Of a DNA stretch of 49,947 bases, positions 33,596-42,382 are shown piece by piece. Made by a program: the position numbers and the translations under genes. Position 1 is the first letter of the stretch. Every line of letters begins with the position of its first letter. A model generated the notes under the pieces. That model was given only the letters and a program-made list of their open reading frames with translations, searched no databases and had not been told where the DNA came from. Origin of the DNA: UBA961 sp049426725 (lineage in GTDB: Bacteria > Bacteroidota > Ignavibacteria > Kapaibacteriales > UBA961); NCBI GenBank assembly GCA_049426725.1, contig JBMSYN010000015.1, forward strand, positions 1 through 49,947. The letters are read 5' to 3'.

Positions 33596-34591
33596 ATGAA
33601 AATCGACATCCACGCACATATTCTTCCCAAAACATGGCCATCACTCAAAGAGCGTTATGGATATGGCGGATTTATCGAACTCGATCATTATCGCGAAGGT
33701 TCTGCGAAGATGATGCGTGATGACGGATTTTTCTTTCGGGAGATTCAGGAAAATTGTTGGAATCCGGAAGTGATTCTAAAAGACATGGATCTTCACAATG
33801 TGGATTATATGACATTATGCACCGTTCCTGTTCTTTTCAATTATTGGGCGAAACCAGAGCATGGCGCAGATTGGTCACGATTCTTGAATGATCACCTTGC
33901 AGATGTGTGTACTCGATTTCCACGATTCATCGGACTAGGCACAGCACCAATGCAAGACATCTCGCTAGCCATCAAAGAAATGGAATATGTAAAGAAAGAA
34001 TTGAAAATGCCGGGTTTACAAATTGGTTCAAATATCAATGGAATGAATTTGGATGACCCCGCATTGCATCCCTTTTGGGAGGCGGCTCAAGATTTGGATG
34101 TGTGCATCATGGTTCATCCTTGGGAAATGGCCGGTGCAGATCGCATGAAGCGTTATTTTCAAGAATGGCTGGTTGGCATGCCGGCAGAGACAACTCTTGC
34201 CATAACTTCGATGATGTTTGGTGGTATATTCGACAAGTTTCCTCAATTGCGCGTGCTCTTTGCACATGCCGGAGGTTCATTTCCATTTACGATGGGAAGA
34301 ATTTCACATGGTTGGCATGCAAGACCAGATCTATGCGATGTGAATGGCATACAAGATCCACGAAAGTATGCAGGGTCATTTTGGGTTGATGGCATCACGC
34401 ATGATGAACAAGCATTCAAGTATTTGCTAGACATCATCGGTGCTAATCGCATTTGTTATGGAACTGATTATCCTTTTCCCTTGGGAGATTTGGAACATGG
34501 AGCATTCATTGAATCAATGAATGTCTCTGAGGAAGTGAAGAAAAAAGTTTTTGCGGATTCCGCATTAGAATTTCTCGGGATAGAATTGTAA
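33596..34591 (+). CDS. Amidohydrolase-2 family decarboxylase, ACMSD type
   Basis: The 331-aa protein matches 2-amino-3-carboxymuconate-6-semialdehyde decarboxylase. It has the zinc motif DIHAHILP (His6, His8), the FFFREIQENCWNPEVILKDM block, the third zinc His in VHPWEM, the catalytic His in FAHAGGSFPFTMGR, and Asp in YGTDYPFPLG. ACMSD removes CO2 from the product of 3-hydroxyanthranilate cleavage in the kynurenine route. No other kynurenine gene is adjacent, but RidA and an FAH-family enzyme elsewhere in the window could act on later products. Its stop directly abuts the stop of the convergent pdxB gene. Confidence 0.9.
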   Translation: MKIDIHAHILPKTWPSLKERYGYGGFIELDHYREGSAKMMRDDGFFFREIQENCWNPEVILKDMDLHNVDYMTLCTVPVLFNYWAKPEHGADWSRFLNDHLADVCTRFPRFIGLGTAPMQDISLAIKEMEYVKKELKMPGLQIGSNINGMNLDDPALHPFWEAAQDLDVCIMVHPWEMAGADRMKRYFQEWLVGMPAETTLAITSMMFGGIFDKFPQLRVLFAHAGGSFPFTMGRISHGWHARPDLCDVNGIQDPRKYAGSFWVDGITHDEQAFKYLLDIIGANRICYGTDYPFPLGDLEHGAFIESMNVSEEVKKKVFADSALEFLGIEL

Positions 34592-35674
34592 TCACGCTGA
34601 TACAATTTCGGACAATGTTTCTTCATCGAACATAAACGTTTTTCTTCCTGCATCAAATATCTCCGCCTCCGGATTTTTTCCTTGCAACCACAAAATCCTA
34701 TCCTCAGAGAATCTTCTTTGTTTGATTGTTTGAACAGCAGATTCATCCAGAAATGAAATCCCTTCATGTTCAGCGCATTGAGATATGAATGGTGCATCCA
34801 TTTGTTTACAATATGCTTCAACAATCATGTCAATTCCCCTTTTGCGAGCAGCAGCTGTATATCCCGCTATATGTGGCGTTGCCATGATTGTATTAGGATG
34901 ATTCGCCAACTCTTGATTCCACATTGGCTCTTTGTTCCAAACATCAATTGCAGAATGTAGATTCGCATTATTCATCCCATGCAGCAAAGCTTGTTCATTC
35001 ACTATTCCACCTCTTGCTGCTTGAATGAGAAGTCCATCCTTCTTCATTGAAGAAATATATCTTTCAGTAATCAGACCATGTGTAGGAAAAAGAGCACCAA
35101 ATGTTAATGCCGAATGAATGCTTATACAGTCAGAAGATGCACATAATTGTTTCAATCCAACCCATTGCACTCCCTGAATCATTTGCATTCCATATGATTC
35201 AAGTGGTGGGTCGGAAGCAAGGACTTTCATTCCAAGAGCAAGACACATCTTGGCAACTCTTTTGCCGATTTCTCCCAAGCCAATGATGCCTATCGTGAGA
35301 TCAGAGAGTTTCTTATCTTGTTTGATTGACCATTCATGCAAAGCAATGAGTACATATTCCACAACGGACATTGCATTGGAACCTGGGGCATGCGTAAAAA
35401 CAATTCCATTCAATCTCAAAGCTTGTACATCGACATGTTCATAGCCGGCAGTGCATGTGCCAATGAATCTCAATCGAGTTCCTGCAATCATTGATTGATC
35501 AATCTTCGTCACAGATCGAATGAACAAAGCACGAGCGCCCGATTCGAGTAAGAATTTCTTCGTCAGGTTTCGACCATCGAATGGCAACATTTCCTCATCA
35601 ATTTGTTGCGCATATTCGGTCAAGGGTATATGTGAATCATATAGAATCACGGAAGGCCATTGAGAAGTGCACAC
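34592..35674 (-). CDS. pdxB: 4-phosphoerythronate dehydrogenase (PdxB family)
   Basis: The 360-aa protein is a D-isomer-specific 2-hydroxyacid dehydrogenase: substrate-domain phrase IGTCTAGYEHVD, NAD-binding GIIGLGEIGKRVA, catalytic Arg in AARGGIVNE, Glu in DVWNKEP, and His in TPHIAGYTAAARKRG. GTCTAGYEHVD, HIAGYT and the C-terminal extension point to PdxB, which oxidises 4-phosphoerythronate in pyridoxal phosphate synthesis. The C-terminal dimerisation domain looks somewhat shortened. Translation most likely starts at a GTG, since an in-frame stop lies shortly upstream with no ATG between. Several PLP enzymes lie in the window but not beside it. Confidence 0.85.
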   Translation of the reverse strand: MCTSQWPSVILYDSHIPLTEYAQQIDEEMLPFDGRNLTKKFLLESGARALFIRSVTKIDQSMIAGTRLRFIGTCTAGYEHVDVQALRLNGIVFTHAPGSNAMSVVEYVLIALHEWSIKQDKKLSDLTIGIIGLGEIGKRVAKMCLALGMKVLASDPPLESYGMQMIQGVQWVGLKQLCASSDCISIHSALTFGALFPTHGLITERYISSMKKDGLLIQAARGGIVNEQALLHGMNNANLHSAIDVWNKEPMWNQELANHPNTIMATPHIAGYTAAARKRGIDMIVEAYCKQMDAPFISQCAEHEGISFLDESAVQTIKQRRFSEDRILWLQGKNPEAEIFDAGRKTFMFDEETLSEIVSA

Positions 35675-35744
35675 AAATATACCGCGTTCATCATAGATTT
35701 TCCATCATTGCATCGTAATTTAGTGTCATAACAAGGATATAACC

Positions 35745-36728
35745 ATGAAGCAACTCCTCTTTTTCCTCCTGTTTTGTGCTTTCGTACATACTCAAGTCCA
35801 TGCACAGACAACTGTCAAGGAACTCATTTCCTCAGCCACCGTAAAACAAAGCATGCAGGACTTGAATGGCGCGATTGAAGATTATTCCAAAGCTTTGGAA
35901 ATGGATACCTCACTCATTAATCTGCTGGTTGGGCGTGGAACATGCTATATGAATCTCGGTAAACCTCAAGAAGCCAGAAAGGACTTTCTGAGATATCTCG
36001 AAAAAGATCCAATGAATTTGGATCTCTATTATTCGATTGCAGTGACATATTTGTTTGAGAATAATCATGCCGGAGCTCTACCGCATCTTGATAGAGGAAT
36101 TGCAATGAATCCGGATTATCCGCCAAATCTTATCATGCGTGGACAGATTTTGTCATATCTAGGTTATACAATCACGGCTTGTTCTGATTTTCTTCATGCT
36201 ATGCAAATGGGCGACAAAGAAGGCACGGACTTATACCACAAACATTGCGGGAATAGATGGGATTCTACCGAAGGATATGTATTGACTTGGCCAACAGAAC
36301 AAGGCTGGAAAATGCAATCCTCCATGGAAGATTCTACATTCCGATTGATTGAATTCTTAAAGGAAAAAGAAAATCCGGAATCATGGACTGAATATGGTGC
36401 GATGCTCACATTGCGAGGATATGATACAAATGCAACACTGAAAGATTTTGCTAACTCAATTAGAGATGAGTTTAAAACAAGAGCGCCCAAAACTACAATG
36501 CGCATCATCTCAGAAGATTCAACAGGAGCATATCCATGGATGATAATTGTACTTGAAGCACCAATGACCACCAATCACAAAAAACCAGAATCGCAACTCT
36601 GGCATATTGTCAAAGGAAAATCAACCATTTATGGGAATTTTAGGGCTGTGAAAGAGAAGAAATTATCCAAAGCACATATCAAAAAATGGACAACATTTTT
36701 CAAGACCGGAAAAGTTATTGAGAAATAG
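35745..36728 (+). CDS. Exported TPR protein with C-terminal beta domain
   Basis: The 327-aa protein has a signal peptide (to about Ala20, VHAQ) and then three to four TPR units (GAIEDYSKALEMD, PQEARKDFLRYLEKDP, HAGALPHLDRGIAMNP, plus one with CSDFLHAMQMGD). From about residue 185 there is a different domain ending in LWHIVKGKSTIYGNFRAVKE, which resembles DcrB/DUF1795-like folds. The role is probably protein-protein contact in the periplasm. AAGGA precedes the ATG at a suitable distance. Its stop directly abuts that of the convergent pseudouridine synthase gene. Confidence 0.85.
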   Translation: MKQLLFFLLFCAFVHTQVHAQTTVKELISSATVKQSMQDLNGAIEDYSKALEMDTSLINLLVGRGTCYMNLGKPQEARKDFLRYLEKDPMNLDLYYSIAVTYLFENNHAGALPHLDRGIAMNPDYPPNLIMRGQILSYLGYTITACSDFLHAMQMGDKEGTDLYHKHCGNRWDSTEGYVLTWPTEQGWKMQSSMEDSTFRLIEFLKEKENPESWTEYGAMLTLRGYDTNATLKDFANSIRDEFKTRAPKTTMRIISEDSTGAYPWMIIVLEAPMTTNHKKPESQLWHIVKGKSTIYGNFRAVKEKKLSKAHIKKWTTFFKTGKVIEK

Positions 36729-37430
36729 TCAAGGAAGAGTTACTTGATATCTTTCAAAAAAAGACAATACACTTGCGTCATAATCAGATGGATCATACTG
36801 AATATTGACTTCTGTTTGTAGTATCGGGTGGATGAATTTCAATGAAGTGGCAAAAAGCAAAAGTCTATGCAAGGCGAACTCTGACCTGAACAAAGCATTG
36901 ACTTTCCCATCACCATATCGTACATCCCCGGCAATCGGATGTCGTAAATGTGCGCAATGTTTTCTGATTTGATGTCTTCTCCCCGTTATCAAATCCACAT
37001 GCATCAATGATATTCTTGTCGTTTCAAAATGCTGTGTTGGATACTCCAATTCCACATGCCGTTTCACTGTGAAATGTGTTTCTGCATCATGAGTTTTATC
37101 ATCGATAAGTATTGGAGAGTCGCAAATCCCTGATTTCATCCAACCACGAACTATTGCATGATATTCTTTTTTCATGCCTCCCTCTCGCATCAGCGCATTG
37201 AGTGCAATATGTGCTTCATGATTCAAAGCAAATAATACTATGCCACTTGTTGCTCTATCAATGCGATGAATGGGATATACATGCATTCCAATTGTGTCAC
37301 GAAGAATAGGCATGCATGATATTTCATGAGGGGATAATTCAGAATGATGAACATGTATGCCGGGTCTTTTTGCAATTGCAATGCAATGTTCATCTCGATG
37401 GAGAATGCTGAACGGAAGTGAATCAATCAT
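36729..37430 (-). CDS. RluA-family pseudouridine synthase (TruC-like)
   Basis: The 233-aa protein is a compact RluA-type pseudouridine synthase. The catalytic Asp is in the HRIDRATSGIVLFA motif, YHAIVRGW follows, and ITGRRHQIRKHCAHLRHPI is the conserved RNA-binding loop. It lacks an S4 domain. Length and IHVHHSEL in the opening segment favour TruC, which modifies U65 of some tRNAs, over the large-subunit rRNA enzymes. It overlaps the Nfu gene by eight bases and is the last gene of the FAH, UXS, Nfu block. Confidence 0.92.
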   Translation of the reverse strand: MIDSLPFSILHRDEHCIAIAKRPGIHVHHSELSPHEISCMPILRDTIGMHVYPIHRIDRATSGIVLFALNHEAHIALNALMREGGMKKEYHAIVRGWMKSGICDSPILIDDKTHDAETHFTVKRHVELEYPTQHFETTRISLMHVDLITGRRHQIRKHCAHLRHPIAGDVRYGDGKVNALFRSEFALHRLLLFATSLKFIHPILQTEVNIQYDPSDYDASVLSFFERYQVTLP

Positions 37431-37665
37431 CCGCCAATTGAGCAGAGGTAACTTCTGAAAAGCGTTTGCGCAAAATACGTTCTATTCCTCCATGCAAGGT
37501 GATGGATGAAGCACTACATTTTGAACATGCCCCTTTGAGGCGTACACGAACAATGCCTTGTTCATCAATTGAGACAAGTTCAATGGTACCACCATCTTTT
37601 TCGATTGCAGGTTTGATTTCCGCATCGATCACTTGCTCGATCCGATTGAATAAATCCGAAGTCAT
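37423..37665 (-). CDS. NifU C-terminal domain Fe-S scaffold (Nfu type)
   Basis: The 80-aa protein is a stand-alone Nfu domain. It has the EKDGGTIELVSID stretch and the cluster-binding CSKC (Cys47-x2-Cys50) followed by SSITLHGGIERILR. It carries and transfers Fe-S clusters in the cytoplasm. No isc or suf gene is in the window. It overlaps the UDP-glucuronate decarboxylase gene by four bases and the pseudouridine synthase gene by eight, so it is translated in a tightly coupled block with no evident shared task. Confidence 0.95.
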   Translation of the reverse strand: MTSDLFNRIEQVIDAEIKPAIEKDGGTIELVSIDEQGIVRVRLKGACSKCSASSITLHGGIERILRKRFSEVTSAQLADD

Positions 37666-38606
37666 GACTTCTTTCCAAGTGCTTGTGTAAAATATTCCAA
37701 TGTCTTGATCAATCCTTCGCGTCTTTGCACTTTAGGCTGCCATTTCAAGAGTGTTTGTGCTCTTGTGATATCCGGCTGTCGAACTTTGGGATCATCTTGC
37801 GGAAGATCTTTGTACACGATTGTGGAACTTGAGCCGGAAATCTCGAGAATCTCTTTGGCAAGCTCGAGCATCGATAATTCATCGGGATTGCCAATATTCA
37901 CGGGATCGCTTTCATCAGAAAGAAGAAGTTGATAAATACCTTCCACCAAATCATCAACATAACATACTGAGCGGGTTTGAGAGCCGTCACCAAAAACGGT
38001 CAAATCTTCTCCGCGCAATGCTTGCGACATAAATGCCGGTATTGCTCTTCCATCTTCGATGCGCATGCGTGGACCATAGGTATTAAATATGCGTACAATG
38101 CGCGTTTCAAGTCCATGATAGCGATGATATGCCATTGTCATTGCTTCGGCAAATCGTTTTGCTTCATCATATACTCCTCGTATTCCAACAGGATTGACAT
38201 TTCCCCAATAGGATTCTTCCTGTGGATGAATGAGTGGATCGCCATATACTTCGCTTGTGCTTGCAAGAAGAAAGCGTGCTTTTTTGGCTTTTGCCAATCC
38301 GAGTGCTTTATGCGTGCCGAGTGAACCAACTTTCAATGTTTGAATTGGATAACGCAGATAATCCACGGGTGAAGCCGGGGAAGCAAAATGTAAAATGGCA
38401 TCCAATTCCCCATCGATGTACATATATTCAGTCACATCATGATGAATGAATCTGAAATGATCATTGCCAATCAAGTGTGCGATATTATCGGTTGAACCTG
38501 TGATGAGATTATCCATGCAGATGACCTCATACCCTTTTCCGATGAATTTATCGCAAAGATGTGATCCAAGAAATCCAGCTCCACCTGTTATAAGTATGCG
38601 TGGCAT
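37662..38606 (-). CDS. UDP-glucuronate decarboxylase (UDP-xylose synthase type), NAD-dependent epimerase family
   Basis: The 314-aa enzyme has the NAD motif GGAGFLGSHLCD, DLDDNLITG-like MDNLITG, LHFASPASPVDY, the STSEVYGDP segment, and the catalytic Tyr-x3-Lys in YDEAKRFAEAM. RIFNTYGPRM follows. The ASPASPxxY and GxRGxYDExKR patterns are those of UDP-glucuronate decarboxylase (UXS) rather than UDP-glucose epimerase. It should make UDP-xylose for envelope glycans. Its ATG overlaps the stop of the FAH-family gene by one base, and it is followed by the Nfu gene. Confidence 0.93.
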   Translation of the reverse strand: MPRILITGGAGFLGSHLCDKFIGKGYEVICMDNLITGSTDNIAHLIGNDHFRFIHHDVTEYMYIDGELDAILHFASPASPVDYLRYPIQTLKVGSLGTHKALGLAKAKKARFLLASTSEVYGDPLIHPQEESYWGNVNPVGIRGVYDEAKRFAEAMTMAYHRYHGLETRIVRIFNTYGPRMRIEDGRAIPAFMSQALRGEDLTVFGDGSQTRSVCYVDDLVEGIYQLLLSDESDPVNIGNPDELSMLELAKEILEISGSSSTIVYKDLPQDDPKVRQPDITRAQTLLKWQPKVQRREGLIKTLEYFTQALGKKS

Positions 38607-39586
38607 CAGCGTTGTACCTCGATTGAATTTGATAATGCACCAAGTCCTTCAATCGTACAAACAACCGTGTCGCCTTCTTTTACCCACAATGGTGGATCAT
38701 ATACTTTGCTACCATTCAATTCAAGGAAACAACCAGTTCCGCATGTACCAGATCCAATCACATCGCCGGGATGCAATGTTACGCCATAGCTGGCTCTTTC
38801 TATAATCTGAGCAAATGTCCATGACATATCTTTGACATTGCCTAGTGAGACTCTTTCTCCATTCAATGTGCATGTCATTTCCATGTCATAGGTTGCACCA
38901 TGAGGTGTATCAATTGTCTTGGATGCCAATTCTTCTTTTGTCACCAACCATGGTCCAAGTGTGGTAGCAAAATCTTTTCCTTTTGCAGGACCCAGATTCA
39001 ATTTCATTTCATGCATTTGCATTGCGCGTGCACTCCAATCATTCATGACCATGAATCCGGCGATATACTCATCTGCTTGTGATGCCGAAATATCAATCCC
39101 TTTTTTTCCTATCACGATTGCAACTTCGAGTTCAAAATCCAATTGTTCCAAATGCATCGGGCGTACTTTGATTGGTCCGGGACCAAACACAGCTTGATGA
39201 TTTGTAAAGTAAAAAATAGGAATCTCATCAAATTCAGGAATCATCTCTAGTCCGCGATTTCTTCTTGCTGCTTCCACATGTTGTCTGAAAGCATATCCAT
39301 CACGCATGGAAGTTGGATGTGGTACAGGAGAAAGCAATGTAACTTGATGTTCTGGAATCCCAAGATTCGAAAGTTCATTTGCCATTCCTTCAAGTACTTT
39401 TGCATCATGCATGGCTGATTCACCAAGACGAAGGAAAGATAGCATATCGGATGGAAGATATGGCAATGTGAATCCGGCATTTGCATTTGCATGAGAGCGC
39501 ATGAGTGCAAGATCAAACACGAGATGATTACATATCATACCCAAACGTTCGATTTCGGGAGCAGGTTGAAAGGTGATGAGTTTCAT
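38606..39586 (-). CDS. Fumarylacetoacetate hydrolase family protein
   Basis: The 326-aa protein has the FAH fold: RDGYAFRQHVEAARRNRG, then the metal ligands in LDFELEVAIVIG, the active-site region GFMVMNDWSARAMQM, and LHPGDVIGSGTCGTGC near the end. Family members cleave or hydrate beta-diketo acids in aromatic or amino-acid degradation. The FYFTNHQAVFGPGP phrase is of the type in Bacteroidota proteins annotated as fumarylacetoacetase or 2-keto-4-pentenoate hydratase. The exact substrate is not set by the sequence. AAGGA lies upstream of the ATG. Confidence 0.92.
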   Translation of the reverse strand: MKLITFQPAPEIERLGMICNHLVFDLALMRSHANANAGFTLPYLPSDMLSFLRLGESAMHDAKVLEGMANELSNLGIPEHQVTLLSPVPHPTSMRDGYAFRQHVEAARRNRGLEMIPEFDEIPIFYFTNHQAVFGPGPIKVRPMHLEQLDFELEVAIVIGKKGIDISASQADEYIAGFMVMNDWSARAMQMHEMKLNLGPAKGKDFATTLGPWLVTKEELASKTIDTPHGATYDMEMTCTLNGERVSLGNVKDMSWTFAQIIERASYGVTLHPGDVIGSGTCGTGCFLELNGSKVYDPPLWVKEGDTVVCTIEGLGALSNSIEVQR

Positions 39587-39600
39587 GATATATCCTTAAT

Positions 39601-39632
39601 AAAAAAGGTGTTCGAATGAAAACGAACACCTT
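39601..39632 (-). terminator. Rho-independent terminator after the glycosyltransferase gene
   Basis: On the minus strand AAGGTGTTCG pairs with CGAACACCTT (10 bp, 8-base loop) and runs into T6. It separates the glycosyltransferase gene from the FAH-family gene downstream. Confidence 0.92.
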
Positions 39633-39671
39633 CAAAATTACTGAATTTCGGGGTCATTGCTGAATGGAATA

Positions 39672-41123
39672 TTAACTCTCCAAAGCATGACGCAATGACA
39701 AAGCGCCAACGGTACCAAATCCTGCCAAAAACAGCAATTGGAATGGGATTGCGGCTATTTCCAGATAAAAGAGAGAGATGGAAATACCGATGATGAAATA
39801 TGCAGTGAAGAATAACTCAATCAAGACTGCTCCGCCAATTTTCTTCTGAACATATTTTTTCTTTTTCCATTCGCCATCAGAACCAACGATTTTATATTTC
39901 GGGGTACGAAGAAATGCTGATTTTTTACCGGTCAATGCTTCAAATACCGCTTTGGTATTGTTAACAGCAAAGCCCATGCTTCCCGCCATGAATACAGGGA
40001 AGAGCATGAGTCTTCTTCGCCAGTCAAGATGAATCGCTCTTTGTGCATACATGTAAAACATGAATGTGCTGACTGATGCGAGAACAAAAATCCCCATCAT
40101 GGTGAAAATTGAATCATATCCTTCAACTGTATTTTTGATCACAACCAAAGGAACATTCAAAAATGCGGTCAACAAAATGAAAGGAAATACAATATTGCTT
40201 GTTAAATGCACTGTACATTCCAATTTCACTTTCATTGGAAGAGATGAACTCCATACCATTGGCAATAATTTTTTTGCCGTTTCAACAGCGCCTTTTGTCC
40301 AACGGAATTGTTGCGTTTTTAAACCATTGATGTCCGCAGGCAATTCTGCCGGTGAAGTAACATCATTCAAAAACACAAATTTCCAACCGCGAAGCTGTGC
40401 ACGATAACTCAAATCCAAATCTTCAGCCAATGTGTCTGCATGCCAATTTCCTGCATCTTCTATGCAAGACTTCCTCCATATTCCGGCTGTTCCATTGAAA
40501 TTGATAAAGAATCCCGCTTTATTGCGAACTTGTTGTTCAATAACAAAATGTCCATCCAAAGCCAATGCCTGAGCACGAGTCAAATACGAATAATCTTCAT
40601 TCAAATGTTCCCAGCGTGTTTGCACCATGCCAACACCTTCATTGCGAAAATGTGGAATGGTTTTCATCAAGAAGTCTTTTTTGGGAACAAAGTCAGCATC
40701 GAAAATAGCAACGAATTCGCCTTTGGCTTTTTCGAGACCACTTTTCAAAGCACCTGCTTTGAAGCCGGTACGATCTATGCGATGAATATGCTTGATGTCA
40801 AAACCACGAGATGCCCATTCAGCAACCAAACGGCGTGACACTTCAACGGTTTCATCAGTTGAATCATCGAGCAATTGAATTTCGAGTTTATCTTTTGGAT
40901 ATTCCATTTCACACACTGCATTGACAAGTCTTTCAATGACATATACTTCATTGAAGACAGGCAATTGAACGGTTACCATTGGCAACACTGTGGGAACTTC
41001 GAGATTGGGGGTTGCATAAGCTCTTGTTTTGTGATAATAGTAAATCATCACCAGTCCGTGCAGACCAAATGCAAAAAGAATGCTGAGGGAAATAAAGTAC
41101 ACAATAAGTATTGCAACTTCCAT
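39672..41123 (-). CDS. Membrane-bound family 2 processive glycosyltransferase (cellulose/glucomannan synthase-like)
   Basis: The 483-aa protein has one N-terminal membrane helix, a cytoplasmic GT-A domain and three to four C-terminal helices. The processive D,D,D,QxxRW pattern is present as DDSTD, DADF, AEDLDLS and QQFRW. The closest architecture is plant-type CslA (glucomannan) or cellulose synthase-like enzymes. It would polymerise a sugar nucleotide into a chain and pass it through the membrane. It follows the lptE-like gene by 48 bases and ends at a strong terminator. No c-di-GMP PilZ domain is visible. The product polymer is unknown. Confidence 0.93.
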   Translation of the reverse strand: MEVAILIVYFISLSILFAFGLHGLVMIYYYHKTRAYATPNLEVPTVLPMVTVQLPVFNEVYVIERLVNAVCEMEYPKDKLEIQLLDDSTDETVEVSRRLVAEWASRGFDIKHIHRIDRTGFKAGALKSGLEKAKGEFVAIFDADFVPKKDFLMKTIPHFRNEGVGMVQTRWEHLNEDYSYLTRAQALALDGHFVIEQQVRNKAGFFINFNGTAGIWRKSCIEDAGNWHADTLAEDLDLSYRAQLRGWKFVFLNDVTSPAELPADINGLKTQQFRWTKGAVETAKKLLPMVWSSSLPMKVKLECTVHLTSNIVFPFILLTAFLNVPLVVIKNTVEGYDSIFTMMGIFVLASVSTFMFYMYAQRAIHLDWRRRLMLFPVFMAGSMGFAVNNTKAVFEALTGKKSAFLRTPKYKIVGSDGEWKKKKYVQKKIGGAVLIELFFTAYFIIGISISLFYLEIAAIPFQLLFLAGFGTVGALSLRHALES

Positions 41124-41171
41124 GGTATCTGTTGGTTTAATTGTGAGTGAATGATTGCCCGATATTCGGGA

Positions 41172-41717
41172 TCACCATCCCGATACCACGGCAAGAAGAA
41201 TATCTTCGCCAATTTGTTGCAGAGCTGCGATAACCGCTTCTTCTCTTGCTTGTTGACCCTGACTTATGAGATACACTTGAAAGTTGGAGAATGTTCTTTT
41301 CCAGACTTGTTTTCGCTTGACAATATCTGTGTATTCTGTTTCGACAGAAACGGTGACTCTTCTCTCTCTTTCAACTTCGCCCGGACTTACTGACACAACC
41401 GCATCATCAATTCTGATGATTGCTGATTGCAATTGCGCATCGCCATTGGCATCCACAAGAACAAGGGTATTGTCATTACGGAACTTGTCAAGCAATCTCC
41501 TCGTGAGAATATCTCTGAAACGAGGATTTCCAAAACCACTATTATCTTGTACGGGCGAAAGACTAATCGTCTTGAGATGATCCGGTACGGATCCGCCTGT
41601 AAATGAATAGCATCCCGACAACAACAGGATGCAAATTATGGAAAGGAAGGTGAGTAGTCTATTACTGAAATATGAATAGTTGTTCATCATTGAATTCACT
41701 CGATATAGTCTCATCAT
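41172..41717 (-). CDS. LptE-like LPS assembly lipoprotein (Bacteroidota type)
   Basis: The 181-aa protein has a leader ending LLLSGCYSFTG, with Cys36 as the lipid site. The mature part carries SVPDHLKTISLSPV, FRDILTRRLLDKF, LVDANGDAQLQSAIIRIDD and RVTVSVETEYTDIVKRKQVW, the usual order in LptE lipoproteins. LptE plugs the LptD barrel and helps deliver lipopolysaccharide to the cell surface. The ATG overlaps the MBL hydrolase stop by four bases; ATGs at 41690 and 41687 would give a shorter, more usual leader. lptD is not in the window. Confidence 0.85.
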   Translation of the reverse strand: MMRLYRVNSMMNNYSYFSNRLLTFLSIICILLLSGCYSFTGGSVPDHLKTISLSPVQDNSGFGNPRFRDILTRRLLDKFRNDNTLVLVDANGDAQLQSAIIRIDDAVVSVSPGEVERERRVTVSVETEYTDIVKRKQVWKRTFSNFQVYLISQGQQAREEAVIAALQQIGEDILLAVVSGW

Positions 41718-42382
41718 AAAAAGGGATTATTGAGTTTTTCTTCACCAATGGTTGTCAGAGGTCCATGACCCGGAAAGACAACCAATTCACTCGGCAAAAT
41801 CATCAGACAATCTTTGATGGAATTCAGCAAAGTATCGGTATCGCCTCCGGGTAAATCGGTCCTACCAATGCTTCCTGAGAATAATGTATCGCCCACAAAA
41901 GCGCATGAATGCTCATGATCCACGAAACAAACTCCGCCTTCAGTATGCCCCGGTGTATGAATCACTTCGCATGTCCAATCTCCACAAGTGAGTATGTCTC
42001 CGTGATTGATTTTCCCGGTTGGCTTCACATTACCCAAGGTAAATGGCAAAGGCCAGACGGTATGGGCAGCTTGATCTAACAATCTATATTCATCCATTGG
42101 GTGAATCAGTATATCCCATTGATTCTCTGCACATAATTCTGCATCAGCCGTATGATCCCAATGTGAATGTGTGAGCCATAATGCCCTGATTCCCAATCTC
42201 TGCTCTTCGGCATGAGTCATAAACACATTCACGCTTTGATGAGGGGCATCTATGATTACCGCACAGCCTTGAATTTTGTCCATGAGCATATAGCCATTTG
42301 TGGCAACAGGCCCGGATTCAATTGCCAAGATCTGCAAATGCTCAAAGCCGGGTATCGAATACAATGCAATTCCTTCCATCAT
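41714..42382 (-). CDS. MBL-fold metallohydrolase (glyoxalase II-like)
   Basis: The 222-aa protein has the two-zinc motif THSHWDHTAD, then HTPGHTEGG, the bridging Asp in FVGDTLFSGSIGRTD, and the last His in FPGHGPLTT. This matches the short glyoxalase II-like group (YcbL type), which hydrolyses thioesters such as S-lactoylglutathione. It lacks a full C-terminal glutathione-binding domain, so the substrate is open. It overlaps both neighbours by four bases (ATGA), in a three-gene block with a DUF4286 protein and LptE. Confidence 0.9.
   Translation of the reverse strand: MMEGIALYSIPGFEHLQILAIESGPVATNGYMLMDKIQGCAVIIDAPHQSVNVFMTHAEEQRLGIRALWLTHSHWDHTADAELCAENQWDILIHPMDEYRLLDQAAHTVWPLPFTLGNVKPTGKINHGDILTCGDWTCEVIHTPGHTEGGVCFVDHEHSCAFVGDTLFSGSIGRTDLPGGDTDTLLNSIKDCLMILPSELVVFPGHGPLTTIGEEKLNNPFL

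Noticed and set aside
36194..36574. 126-codon minus-strand open frame
   Set aside because: Opposite the exported TPR gene, which has a signal peptide and clear repeats.
41155..41186. Inverted repeat around GATATTCGGGATCACCATCC
   Set aside because: Short imperfect pairing that overlaps the end of the lptE-like gene and has no T-run; not a convincing terminator.
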